52,887 nt of DNA, taken from assembly GCF_014205875.1 (NCBI RefSeq), contig NZ_JACHEN010000039.1, positions 1 through 52,887 on the forward strand. Reading direction: 5' to 3'. The stretch is from Anaerosolibacter carboniphilus (GTDB taxonomy: Bacteria; Bacillota; Clostridia; Peptostreptococcales; Thermotaleaceae). How positions within the stretch are numbered: position 1 is the first letter of the stretch; every line of letters begins with the position of its first letter. Below the pieces are notes generated by a model, which was given only the letters and a program-made list of their open reading frames with translations, did not search any database and was not told the origin of the DNA. Of the stretch, positions 42,608-51,271 are shown one piece after another. Position numbers and translations under genes: made by a program.

Positions 42608-44446
42608 TTGAAGAAATTTTTTAGGGGAGCTAGTTTCTACATACTAATATTCATTGCTATCGTCGCGGTCGTACATTTTTTAGGAACTCCCGCACCTGAG
42701 AAAGCATCGCTGAATTTTTCAGACTTTGTGCGAGCATTACAACAACAGAATGTTGCAGAAATGACAATCGTGGAAAACACGGTTATGGGAAAGTTAAAAT
42801 CTGATCCTCAGAAAGAGTTTGAGACATACATTCCACCGGTTGTGATGTCCCAAGCCCTATTGGACAAATATATCTTGCCTCAAATTGAAGATGGTACATT
42901 AAAGAAGGTTGAAGGGCAACCACCAGCAAAAACGCCATGGTTTTTCGATATTTTGCCTTCAATTTTCATGATATTGATCTTCGTCGTCCTATGGTTTGTT
43001 TTCATGCAGCAGTCCCAGGGTGGTGGCAGCCGTGTCATGTCCTTTGGGAAGAGCAGAGCAAAGCTTCATAAGGAAGATGAACGTAAAAAGGTAACCTTTG
43101 GAGATGTGGCAGGCTTAGATGAAGAGAAGGAAGAATTACAAGAGATTGTAGATTTCTTAAAAAATCCTAGAAAGTATATAGAATTAGGAGCAAGAATTCC
43201 AAAAGGAATCTTGATGGTTGGACCTCCTGGTACGGGTAAAACCTATCTTTCCAGGGCAGTTGCCGGAGAAGCAGGGGTACCATTCTTTAGTATTAGTGGA
43301 TCTGACTTTGTTGAAATGTTCGTGGGTGTCGGTGCGTCCCGTGTCCGTGATCTCTTTGAGCAAGCAAAGAAGAATTCTCCTTGTATTGTGTTTATTGATG
43401 AAATAGATGCCGTTGGACGAAAAAGAGGCGCAGGCTTAGGTGGCGGTCATGATGAAAGAGAGCAGACCTTGAACCAGCTTCTTGTGGAAATGGATGGCTT
43501 CGGTGTAAATGAAGGGATCATTATTATTGCGGCAACCAATAGACCTGATATATTAGATCCTGCATTGCTTCGACCTGGGCGTTTTGACCGCCAGGTTGTA
43601 GTAGGTGTGCCTGATGTAAAAGGCAGAGAAGAAATTCTAAAGGTTCACGCGAGAAATAAACCTTTGGCAGAAGATGTGGATCTTCAGATTCTTGCTAGAA
43701 GAACACCAGGATTTACTCCAGCAGATATAGAGAATCTTATGAATGAAGCGGCGTTATTAACAGCGAGGAAGAATAAGAAAAGAATTGACATGGCAACCAT
43801 AGAGGAGGCCATCACGAAAGTAATTGCAGGACCTGAGAAAAGAAGCAGAGTGATTAGTGAAAATGAACGAAAGCTCACGGCATATCATGAAGCGGGCCAT
43901 GCGGTGGTTGCAAAAATGCTTCCAAATACGGATCCAGTCCATCAAGTAACGATTATTCCAAGAGGAAGAGCTGGTGGATTCACCATGATCTTGCCAAAAG
44001 AAGATAGATATTATAGAACGAAGACAGACATGCAGGAAAGTATCATTCATCTTTTGGGCGGTAGGGTTGCAGAAAAGCTTGTACTGGATGATATCAGTAC
44101 AGGTGCCAGCAACGATTTGGAAAGAGCAACAAGCATCGCTAGGGCAATGGTGACAAAGTACGGTATGAGCGATAATTTAGGACCAGTAAATTATAGTTCT
44201 GAAGATGAGGTTTTCTTAGGCAGAGATTTTTCAACAAAGAGAAATTATTCTGAGGAGGTTGCTTCGGAGATCGACAAAGAAGTAAGAAGCATCATTGACG
44301 AAGCTTATGTAACTTGTGATAGAATATTAACAGAAAATATGGATAAACTTCATATCGTTGCGAATAAACTGTTGGAAGTTGAAACATTAAATGCAGATGA
44401 ATTTGAAAAATTGTTTGCTGATCAAGATAACAACAAAGAAGAGTAA
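42608..44446 (+). CDS. ftsH: ATP-dependent zinc metalloprotease FtsH
   Basis: Membrane AAA+ protease degrading misassembled membrane proteins and some regulators. The 612 residues have membrane helices near 8-27 and 105-127, the AAA module with GPPGTGKT, VFIDEID and the second-region arginine NRPDILDPALLRPGRFDRQV, and the protease site HEAGH near residue 424. AAAGGAGGG lies six bases before a TTG at 42608, preferred over the GTG at 42587, which precedes that site. Confidence 0.97.
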   Translation: MKKFFRGASFYILIFIAIVAVVHFLGTPAPEKASLNFSDFVRALQQQNVAEMTIVENTVMGKLKSDPQKEFETYIPPVVMSQALLDKYILPQIEDGTLKKVEGQPPAKTPWFFDILPSIFMILIFVVLWFVFMQQSQGGGSRVMSFGKSRAKLHKEDERKKVTFGDVAGLDEEKEELQEIVDFLKNPRKYIELGARIPKGILMVGPPGTGKTYLSRAVAGEAGVPFFSISGSDFVEMFVGVGASRVRDLFEQAKKNSPCIVFIDEIDAVGRKRGAGLGGGHDEREQTLNQLLVEMDGFGVNEGIIIIAATNRPDILDPALLRPGRFDRQVVVGVPDVKGREEILKVHARNKPLAEDVDLQILARRTPGFTPADIENLMNEAALLTARKNKKRIDMATIEEAITKVIAGPEKRSRVISENERKLTAYHEAGHAVVAKMLPNTDPVHQVTIIPRGRAGGFTMILPKEDRYYRTKTDMQESIIHLLGGRVAEKLVLDDISTGASNDLERATSIARAMVTKYGMSDNLGPVNYSSEDEVFLGRDFSTKRNYSEEVASEIDKEVRSIIDEAYVTCDRILTENMDKLHIVANKLLEVETLNADEFEKLFADQDNNKEE

Positions 44447-44450
44447 AAAC

Positions 44451-44482
44451 AAACCCCCTTTGTTTGCAAACAGAGGGGGTTT
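44451..44482 (+). terminator. Hairpin after ftsH
   Basis: AAACCCCCT pairs with AGGGGGTTT, with an inner GTTTG-C-AAAC extension; the following T-run is poor (AAATAATTT). Confidence 0.6.
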
Positions 44483-44510
44483 AAATAATTTATATTGGAG
44501 GCAATATAAA

Positions 44511-44909
44511 ATGGAATTCAATTTAGAAGTGGGAATGAAAGCAGTGATTGAATATGTTGTAGGTGAAAAAGATACAGCGGTGCACTATGGCAGTGGAGGT
44601 GTTTTGGTATATGCTACACCTGCTATGATTGGATTGATGGAGAATGCATCCTTAAAAGCCGTAGATCCCCATCTGCCTATGGGCTTCGCCACGGTGGGAA
44701 CCCATTTAGATGTAAAGCACATGGCAGCCACCCCTGTAGGGATGAAAGTAAGGGCAGAAGCAGAGTTGATAGAAGTAGATGGAAAGAAGCTAAAGTTTCG
44801 GATTGATGCTTATGATGAAAAAGATAAAATAGGGGAAGGATTCCATAGTCGCTACATCATTCATGTAGATAAATTTATTCAGGCTGCGGAGGCCAAGGGA
44901 AATAAATAA
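44511..44909 (+). CDS. Hotdog-fold thioesterase, FlK-like
   Basis: A 132-residue hotdog-fold protein related to fluoroacetyl-CoA thioesterase FlK. Visible elements are VYATPAMIGLMENAS (threonine and glutamate of the FlK-type triad) and VGTHLDVKHMAATPVG (histidine). GGAGG precedes the ATG at 44511; the longer frame from 44391 overlaps the end of ftsH and the hairpin. Such enzymes hydrolyse acyl-CoAs; with the propionyl/methylmalonyl-CoA genes downstream, a housekeeping role on a short acyl-CoA is possible. Substrate unknown. Confidence 0.8.
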   Translation: MEFNLEVGMKAVIEYVVGEKDTAVHYGSGGVLVYATPAMIGLMENASLKAVDPHLPMGFATVGTHLDVKHMAATPVGMKVRAEAELIEVDGKKLKFRIDAYDEKDKIGEGFHSRYIIHVDKFIQAAEAKGNK

Positions 44910-45261
44910 AGGAAGAAATTTCCCGGGAAATATCGAAAAAAGATGAAACGTGGAATAAGCAGCGACTTATTAAGCTTTCTATTAGAGCGGTTGGTTCCAC
45001 TAGGAATGTTAAAATAGCGTTAAAAAAATTAACGAAAATGAAATAAAGTACTTCACAATCCCTTCAGAACGTGATAAAATTTTGTTAAAGATATGACAAG
45101 CTATAAGTAAACTTCTCAGCAATATATAAATAGAAATTATCAACCATCTCTAGGGAATTGTAGAAATTGTAAAATCTATACAAGTTTTTTTAAAAAAACT
45201 TTATGTTTATGCAGGAATTTGTAGAAAGATGTAGAATCTCTAAATATGAAGAGGTGGTTGT
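44910..45261. other. Intergenic region with repeated TTGTAGAA motifs
   Basis: No gene is seen. Near its right end are four copies of a TTGTAGAA-like word and a perfect 20-base palindrome, described separately at 45155-45244. The rest is AT-rich without clear structure. Confidence 0.6.
45155..45244 (+). promoter_or_regulatory. Imperfect direct repeat with Spo0A-box-like words
   Basis: TTGTAGAA occurs at 45158-45165 and 45219-45226, TTGTAAAA at 45167-45174 and ATGTAGAA at 45229-45236. The two pairs form an imperfect direct repeat about 60 bases apart, with palindrome AAGTTTTTTTAAAAAAACTT (45182-45201) between. TTGTAGAA differs at one base from the Spo0A box TTGTCGAA. Bound protein not determined. 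Confidence 0.4.
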
Positions 45262-45600
45262 ATGCCAACAAAAAAAATATTCATCAGCGGTTATGCAAAG
45301 CTGCCAAAAGGGATCACTGCAACGGAGATGTATAGTGTGATTGCAGTTGGGCTTTTGGTAAATGCAAATAGCGGTGAAATTATAGATGCAGACTGTACCT
45401 TAGTGACTTCTGTAGCAAAAAATTTCTTTAGGAATTGTGTAATAGGGGAAAACCTTAACCAAGTAGAAGCAATTGAGAAAATGTTTATAGATGGTTATTT
45501 TGGGTCTGCAAGAAAAGCGATTATTTCTGCCATGCGAACTTGTGCAGATAAATACAGACAAGTGATTGTTGAAGGAAAACCAGAGGTAGATCAAGAATAA
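45262..45600 (+). CDS. DUF3870 protein
   Basis: A 112-residue cytoplasmic protein. The opening IFISGYAKLPKGITATEMYS, the IIDADCTLVTSVAKNFF stretch and GYFGSARKAIISAMRTCADKY fit the DUF3870 family of unknown function. GAGGTGG precedes the ATG. It stands upstream of the CoA-transferase and methylmalonyl-CoA genes but is separated from them by a strong terminator, so a link to that pathway is only suggested by position. Confidence 0.75.
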   Translation: MPTKKIFISGYAKLPKGITATEMYSVIAVGLLVNANSGEIIDADCTLVTSVAKNFFRNCVIGENLNQVEAIEKMFIDGYFGSARKAIISAMRTCADKYRQVIVEGKPEVDQE

Positions 45601-45679
45601 ATGTAAATAACTCCATCATATGAAGCCCCGTTATCTGCGTTGATAAAATACCCTTTTATCAGTCAAAAGTAGGTAAAAT

Positions 45680-45735
45680 AAGGCTAGGTATGCCGCTAAG
45701 AATCACGAAATGATTCAGTGGTATATCTAGCTTTT
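45680..45735 (+). terminator. Terminator of the DUF3870 gene
   Basis: A long, slightly imperfect stem (AAGGCTAGGTATGCCGCTAA GAATCA with its partner) and loop CGAAA, followed by five T. Confidence 0.8.
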
Positions 45736-45841
45736 TATATTTGCATAATAAAAACACATAGGCAATTATAAATAGCGATGCTATGCGTTGTTGCCCTAAG
45801 CAACACTGGTAATACAATTATTTTAAAGGAGGATTCATGGG

Positions 45842-47341
45842 ATGTTAGAAAACAGAATCAGAAGAGAAGATCTCAAAGGAAAAGTAGTTTCTGCCGAAGA
45901 GGCTGCAATGCTGATCAAAGATGGTATGACTGTTGCTACCAGCGGTTTTACGCCATCTGGTTACCCAAAGGCAGTGCCATTGGCATTGGCAAAGAGAGCA
46001 GAAGCAGGGGATAAAGTAGGTATTACCCTTTTAACAGGAGCCTCCGTAGGCGATGAATTGGATGGGGCTTTATCTAGAGCAGGTGTTATTAAAAGAAGAT
46101 TCCCATATCAAACCCACAATGATACAAGAAACGGCATCAATGCTGGTAGCATTGCATATCAAGATATGCATTTAAGTCATTTACCACAGTACATGAGTTA
46201 TGGATTCTTTGGAAAAATCGATGTAGCCATTGTTGAGGCATTAGCAATCACAGAAGATGGTGGAATTATTCCAACGACATCCGTAGGTATTTCTCCGACA
46301 GCGTTAAAGTTAGCAGACAAGGTAATCATAGAAATCAATACAAGTCAACCAATGCAATTAGAAGGAATGCATGATATCTATATTCCTGAGAATCCACCTT
46401 TTAGAAAACCGATACCAATTGAGCATTCAGGTCATCGTGTAGGTACAACCTATATGCCATGTGACCCATCTAAAATTGCTGCGATTGTTGTTACAGATAT
46501 GCCAGATAAAGTAAGACCTTTAGGACCTATCGATGAAGATTCAAAAGCAATTTCAAACCATATTATCGAATTCTTGGAGCACGAAGTGAAGATGGGCAGA
46601 TTACCTAAGAACTTGTTACCGTTACAATCTGGTGTAGGATCTGTAGCAAATGCAGTACTTGGTGGTTTGGTAACAGGACCGTTTACTGATTTGACATGCT
46701 ATACAGAGGTTATTCAGGATTCTATGTTAGACTTGATTGATGCTGGTAAAGTAACAGTAGCATCCGGTACAGCGATTACACCATCTTCCGAAGGGCAAGT
46801 AAAGCTTTATCAAAATATCGATAAGTATGCAAAACACATTCTTTTAAGACCTCAAGAAATCAGTAACAACCCAGAGGTTGCTAGAAGAATCGGCGTACTA
46901 TCCATGAATACCGCCATTGAAATAGATATGTATGGACATGTAAATTCAACAAACATCATGGGATCAAGAATGATGAATGGTCTAGGCGGTTCTGGAGACT
47001 ATACAAGAAATGCATATATCTCTTTCTACACAACTGTATCTGTGGCGAAGGATGGCGATATTTCTTCCATCGTGCCAATGGTATCCCATGTGGATCATAC
47101 AGAACATGACGTGATGGTGGTTGTAACAGAGCAAGGTCTTGCGGATTTAAGAGGAACATCACCAACAGAAAGAGCAAGACTGATCATCGACAAGTGTGCT
47201 CACCCTGACTATAGACCAATGTTAAATGACTATTTTGAAAGAGCCATGAGCGGTAAGTTAAAGCATGAGCCACATCTAATCGGAGAGGCATTGTCATGGC
47301 ATCAAAGATTCTTAGATACTGGTTCAATGAAGGTTAAATAA
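45842..47341 (+). CDS. Succinate/acetate-type CoA-transferase (acetyl-CoA hydrolase family)
   Basis: A 499-residue class I CoA-transferase of the Cat1/ScpC/AarC group. It moves CoA between succinate and propionate or acetate. Visible regions are TVATSGFTPSGYPKAVP, GASVGDELDGAL, LQSGVGSVANAVLGGL, LTCYTEVIQDSMLDL (probably holding the catalytic glutamate) and VVTEQGLADLRGTSP. The next genes convert succinyl-CoA to propionyl-CoA, so a propionyl-CoA:succinate transferase closing the cycle is the best guess. AGGAGG lies about ten bases before the start. Confidence 0.85.
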   Translation: MLENRIRREDLKGKVVSAEEAAMLIKDGMTVATSGFTPSGYPKAVPLALAKRAEAGDKVGITLLTGASVGDELDGALSRAGVIKRRFPYQTHNDTRNGINAGSIAYQDMHLSHLPQYMSYGFFGKIDVAIVEALAITEDGGIIPTTSVGISPTALKLADKVIIEINTSQPMQLEGMHDIYIPENPPFRKPIPIEHSGHRVGTTYMPCDPSKIAAIVVTDMPDKVRPLGPIDEDSKAISNHIIEFLEHEVKMGRLPKNLLPLQSGVGSVANAVLGGLVTGPFTDLTCYTEVIQDSMLDLIDAGKVTVASGTAITPSSEGQVKLYQNIDKYAKHILLRPQEISNNPEVARRIGVLSMNTAIEIDMYGHVNSTNIMGSRMMNGLGGSGDYTRNAYISFYTTVSVAKDGDISSIVPMVSHVDHTEHDVMVVVTEQGLADLRGTSPTERARLIIDKCAHPDYRPMLNDYFERAMSGKLKHEPHLIGEALSWHQRFLDTGSMKVK

Positions 47342-47425
47342 TTCTGACAATTGAATGTCGTGAAGAAAAACTGGTATCGATGAAGGAATTTTGAAGGATA
47401 CTATAGAAGTGATGATATGAGATAG

Positions 47426-47445
47426 GGGGATCATTTCGCATCCCC
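47426..47445 (+). terminator. Small hairpin after the CoA-transferase gene
   Basis: GGGGAT-CATTTCGC-ATCCCC lacks a T-run. The rest of the 236-base spacer to the mutase gene shows no clear feature. Confidence 0.35.
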
Positions 47446-47577
47446 TGAATCTATGTCAATATATAGTTTTAAAAGTATTATTTCTCCAGTAAATAGATAA
47501 AAATCAACATCGTAATTAGATGAATGGATAAAATAATACTAATTTTTAAAAAGATAGATGTGTAAGGAGGAAAAAAA

Positions 47578-49254
47578 ATGTTTGAAAAAGAAAAATTAGA
47601 TCAGATCAAAGAGAGTTTAGACACCTACAATGCAAAAGTAGAAAAGTCATTAGCGAAAAATCCAGAAAGAAAGCCAGCTTTTGAAAGTGGTTCTGGTGCA
47701 CCTGTAAACAGGTTGTATACGCCGCTGGATATCGCAGACTTTGATTACACAACAGATTTAGGAATGCCAGGCAGCTACCCATATACAAGAGGGGTACAAA
47801 CAAACATGTACAGAGGTAGATTCTGGACAATGAGAATGTATGCTGGCTTTGCTACAGCTGAAGAATCAAATAAGCGTTATAAATATCTAATTGAGCAAGG
47901 TTCTATGGGGCTTTCTGTAGCATTTGACCTTCCAACACAAATTGGATATGACTCTGATCACCCATTATCAGAAGGTGAAGTTGGTAAAGTTGGAGTTGCA
48001 ATTGACTCCTTAGCAGATATGGAAATTCTTTTTGGAGGCATTCCATTAGACAAGGTTTCTACATCTATGACAATCAATGCACCTGCGTCTGTATTATTGG
48101 CAATGTATATTGCTGTTGCAGAGAAGCAAGGCGTTACACCTGATCAATTAAGAGGAACAATCCAAAATGATATCTTAAAAGAATACATCGCTCGTGGAAC
48201 ATATATCTTCCCAACAGAGCCATCCATGAGATTAATCACAAATATATTTGAATACTGTTCAAAAGAAGTTCCACAATGGAATACAATTTCTATTTCTGGA
48301 TACCACATCAGAGAAGCTGGTTCAACTGCTGCTCAAGAAGTTGGATTCACATTGGCTGATGGTATCGCATATGTTGAAGCTGCAATCAAAGCAGGACTTG
48401 ATGTAGATACATTTGCTCCAAGATTGTCATTCTTCTTCAACGCTCACAACGATATCTTAGAAGAAGTTGCGAAGTTCAGAGCTGCAAGAAGACTTTGGGC
48501 AAGAATCATGAAGGAAAGATTTGGCGCAAAAGATGCGAAGTCTATGGCACTTAAGTTCCATACGCAAACTGGTGGTTCTACATTAACTGCACAACAGCCA
48601 GAAAACAATATTGTTCGTGTTGCAATCCAAACATTGGCAGCAGTATTAGGTGGAACACAATCTTTACACACAAACTCTAAGGACGAGGCACTAGCTCTTC
48701 CAACAGAAGATTCTGTAAGAGTTGCATTAAGAACACAACAAATCGTAGCATACGAAAGTGGTGCTGCAGATACAGTTGACCCACTAGCTGGATCATATTT
48801 TATCGAAGCAAAAACAAGAGAGATCGAAGAAGGCGCAATGGAATACATCAAGAAGATTGATGAGATCGGTGGCGCACCAAAGGCAATCGATAACGGATAT
48901 ATCCAACAAGAGATCATGGATGCAGCTTATAACTATCAAAAAGATATTGAAGCTGGAAAGAGAATTATTGTTGGTATGAACAAGTTCCAAATCAAAGAAG
49001 AAGCACCAAAGGGATTATTAAGAGTTGACCCATCTGTAGGTGAACTTCAAAAGCAAAAACTTGTTGACTTAAGAGCGAAGAGAGACAACAACTTAGTACA
49101 ACAAAAACTTGAAGCTTTAAGAACAGCTTGCCAAGGCGATGCAAACTTAATGCCATTCATCTTAGATGCAGTAAGAGCTTACGGTACACTGGGAGAAATC
49201 TGTGGTGTGATGAGAGAAGTATTTGGTGAGTACCAACAATCAGTAAAACTGTAG
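47578..49254 (+). CDS. mcmA1: Methylmalonyl-CoA mutase, catalytic subunit
   Basis: Interconverts succinyl-CoA and (R)-methylmalonyl-CoA with adenosylcobalamin. The 558 residues are the TIM-barrel catalytic part: TRGVQTNMYRGRFWTMRMYA, SVAFDLPTQIGYDSDHP, ISGYHIREAGSTAAQE, FHTQTGGSTLTAQQPENN and AYESGAADTVDPLAGSYF. The B12-binding domain is absent and is encoded by the next gene, as in the split archaeal and some clostridial enzymes. GGAGG precedes the ATG. Codon choice appears more biased to C-ending Phe, Ile and Asn codons than in most of the window, suggesting high expression. Confidence 0.96.
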   Translation: MFEKEKLDQIKESLDTYNAKVEKSLAKNPERKPAFESGSGAPVNRLYTPLDIADFDYTTDLGMPGSYPYTRGVQTNMYRGRFWTMRMYAGFATAEESNKRYKYLIEQGSMGLSVAFDLPTQIGYDSDHPLSEGEVGKVGVAIDSLADMEILFGGIPLDKVSTSMTINAPASVLLAMYIAVAEKQGVTPDQLRGTIQNDILKEYIARGTYIFPTEPSMRLITNIFEYCSKEVPQWNTISISGYHIREAGSTAAQEVGFTLADGIAYVEAAIKAGLDVDTFAPRLSFFFNAHNDILEEVAKFRAARRLWARIMKERFGAKDAKSMALKFHTQTGGSTLTAQQPENNIVRVAIQTLAAVLGGTQSLHTNSKDEALALPTEDSVRVALRTQQIVAYESGAADTVDPLAGSYFIEAKTREIEEGAMEYIKKIDEIGGAPKAIDNGYIQQEIMDAAYNYQKDIEAGKRIIVGMNKFQIKEEAPKGLLRVDPSVGELQKQKLVDLRAKRDNNLVQQKLEALRTACQGDANLMPFILDAVRAYGTLGEICGVMREVFGEYQQSVKL

Positions 49255-49324
49255 TTTACTGGCAATACCTTGCAGTGAAAAGATAAATATAAGGAAAATA
49301 GATTTATTGAAGGAGGAAAATTTC

Positions 49325-49723
49325 ATGGATAGACCAATTAGAGTATTAGTTGCAAAGCCAGGCCTTGATGGTCATGATAGAGGAGCGAAGGTTATCGCCA
49401 GAGCTTTAAGAGACGCTGGTATGGAGGTAATCTATACTGGATTAAGACAAACTCCTGAGCAAATCGTAAGTGCTACGATTCAGGAAGACGTTGATGTAGT
49501 GGCAATGAGTATCCTATCAGGTGCTCATAACACATTGCTTCCTAAGGTAGTAGAATTACTAAAGGTAGAGAACGTTGATGATGTGTTAGTAATCGGCGGT
49601 GGCGTTATTCCAGATGATGACATTCCTTTCTTAAAAGAAAAAGGAATCGCAGAAATATTTACACCAGGTACACCAACATCTGTTACAATTGACTATATTA
49701 GAGCAAACATTAAGAGAAAATAG
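49325..49723 (+). CDS. mcmA2: Methylmalonyl-CoA mutase, cobalamin-binding subunit
   Basis: A 132-residue Rossmann-like B12 domain that pairs with the catalytic subunit. It carries the base-off/His-on motif DGHDRG (15-20) with H17 as the cobalt ligand, followed by AMSILSGAHNTLLPKVV and VIGGGVIPDDDI that line the nucleotide tail. GGAGG stands nine bases before the ATG at 49325; an upstream TTG at 49307 precedes that site. Spaced 70 bases from the catalytic gene. Confidence 0.96.
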   Translation: MDRPIRVLVAKPGLDGHDRGAKVIARALRDAGMEVIYTGLRQTPEQIVSATIQEDVDVVAMSILSGAHNTLLPKVVELLKVENVDDVLVIGGGVIPDDDIPFLKEKGIAEIFTPGTPTSVTIDYIRANIKRK

Positions 49724-49735
49724 GCAAAATCAAAA

Positions 49736-49770
49736 TAACAGACGCAGGCTCTCCGCCTGCAGTCTGTTAT
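49736..49770 (+). terminator. Hairpin between mutase and meaB
   Basis: AACAGAC-GCAGGC pairs with GCCTGC-GTCTGTT with a small bulge. No T-run, so partial termination or mRNA processing is more likely. Confidence 0.5.
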
Positions 49771-49804
49771 CATCATGAAAAGCCAAAAATAGGTGGTGCA
49801 ATGG

Positions 49805-50731
49805 ATGGATTTAGCTGAAAGATTGTTACAAGGTGATAAAAGGGCAGTTGCAAGGCTGATCTCCATGGCAGAGAATCATGATCCAGAGGCTGTCGAAATA
49901 TTGAAAGACCTGTTTAGCAAAACAGGAAAGGCTCATGTAATTGGGATCACAGGTCCTCCTGGCGCAGGAAAAAGTACTTTGACAGATAAATTGGCAAAGG
50001 CTATCCGAAAGGAAGGCAAAACAGTTGGGATTATCGCTGTAGACCCTACAAGCCCCTTTACAGGGGGATCCATATTAGGTGATAGAGTAAGAATGAATGA
50101 TCTAAGTATGGACCCTGGTGTATTTATTAGAAGTATGGGTACCCGTGGACATCTGGGAGGGCTTTCCAAAGCTACGCAAGCTGCGGTAAAAATCTTAGAT
50201 ATCTATGGTGTAGACTATATTTTTATTGAAACAGTTGGCGTAGGACAGTCGGAAGTAGATATTGCCAAAAATGCTGATACAACACTGATGGTAATGGTTC
50301 CTGGATTGGGCGATGATATTCAAGCCATCAAAGCTGGAATTATGGAGATTGGGGATGTATTTGCAGTTAACAAAGCAGATCGTGACGGTGCAAAGCGAAC
50401 AGCCACTGAAATCGAGATGATGCTGGACTTCAATCACTCTGACTGGAGGCCGCCGGTGCAAATGGTTATAGCTGTTGACAACAATGGTATTGACGAGCTA
50501 TTAGGACACTTAAAGGACCATAAAAAGCATATGGAGGGCACTGGAAAGTTACAGCAGAGGAGAACACTAAACAGCAGACTTGAAATTATAGATCTTGTTC
50601 AAGAAAAGTTGATGCGTATGATCTTAGATAAGTCTAAGAAGGAAGAAATGATCAATCAACTGGCAGCGGATGTTGCTGTTAGAAAGACAGATCCATATAC
50701 TGCATCAGAAGCCATTCTAAAAGAAATTTAA
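49805..50731 (+). CDS. meaB: MeaB/ArgK-type GTPase chaperone of methylmalonyl-CoA mutase
   Basis: G-protein chaperone that protects and reloads the B12 mutase. The 308 residues have Walker A GPPGAGKST (50-58), VDPTSPFTGGSILGDR (switch), IFIETVGVGQSE and the guanine-specificity motif NKAD, then a helical C-terminal dimerisation arm. AGGTGG lies eight bases before the ATG at 49805; the GTG at 49793 is within that site. Its place next to mutase genes is the usual one. Confidence 0.95.
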   Translation: MDLAERLLQGDKRAVARLISMAENHDPEAVEILKDLFSKTGKAHVIGITGPPGAGKSTLTDKLAKAIRKEGKTVGIIAVDPTSPFTGGSILGDRVRMNDLSMDPGVFIRSMGTRGHLGGLSKATQAAVKILDIYGVDYIFIETVGVGQSEVDIAKNADTTLMVMVPGLGDDIQAIKAGIMEIGDVFAVNKADRDGAKRTATEIEMMLDFNHSDWRPPVQMVIAVDNNGIDELLGHLKDHKKHMEGTGKLQQRRTLNSRLEIIDLVQEKLMRMILDKSKKEEMINQLAADVAVRKTDPYTASEAILKEI

Positions 50732-50813
50732 ACAGGCATACTAGGGCGGGAGGCAACTGACCTATGCAGTAGACCGATGAAGATGCCCTAAAATAGATAA
50801 AGGAGGAATAAAG

Positions 50814-51218
50814 ATGAAAGTATTAAAAGTAGATCATATTGGTGTTGCAGTAAAGAGCTTAGATGAGACATTGAAGTTTTATCAGGATATGCTTGGCTTA
50901 GAGCTTCATGGTACTGAAGTTGTTGATGAGCAAAAGGTAAAGGTTGCGTTTTTACCTGTTGGAGATACAGAAGTTGAGTTATTAGAGTCAACTGATCCAG
51001 AAGGACCGATCGCAAAGTTTATCGAAAAGAAGGGCGAAGGCATCCAGCACATCGCATTCAGAGTACCAAACATCGAAGAAGCTATCGCTGAATTGATGGG
51101 TAAAGGTGTAAAAATGATTGATGAGAAGCCAAGATACGGAGCAGGCGGTGCGAAGATTGCTTTCTGTCATCCAAAGAGCACAAACGGCGTACTTGTTGAA
51201 CTAAGCGAGAGAGAGTAG
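50814..51218 (+). CDS. mce: Methylmalonyl-CoA epimerase
   Basis: Interconverts (R)- and (S)-methylmalonyl-CoA, linking the mutase to the carboxyltransferase. The 134 residues are one VOC-fold unit with metal ligands in DHIGVAV, VELLE, IQHIAFRV and GVLVELSE. AAAGGAGG precedes the ATG. It follows meaB by 82 bases. Confidence 0.95.
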   Translation: MKVLKVDHIGVAVKSLDETLKFYQDMLGLELHGTEVVDEQKVKVAFLPVGDTEVELLESTDPEGPIAKFIEKKGEGIQHIAFRVPNIEEAIAELMGKGVKMIDEKPRYGAGGAKIAFCHPKSTNGVLVELSERE

Positions 51219-51224
51219 TAATCA

Positions 51225-51244
51225 GGCTGCCAATTTTGGCAGCC
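51225..51244 (+). terminator. Hairpin between mce and mmdA
   Basis: GGCTGCC-AATTTT-GGCAGCC without a following T-run; probably an attenuator or mRNA stabiliser inside the operon. Confidence 0.45.
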
Positions 51245-51271
51245 CAACATTAGTGTAGGAGGTTAGTAAAC

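Noticed and set aside
44980..45010. T-box-like sequence (GCGGTTGGTTCCACTAGG)
   Set aside because: The word resembles a T-box antiterminator only loosely; there is no specifier stem, no terminator after it, and no tRNA-synthetase or amino-acid gene downstream.
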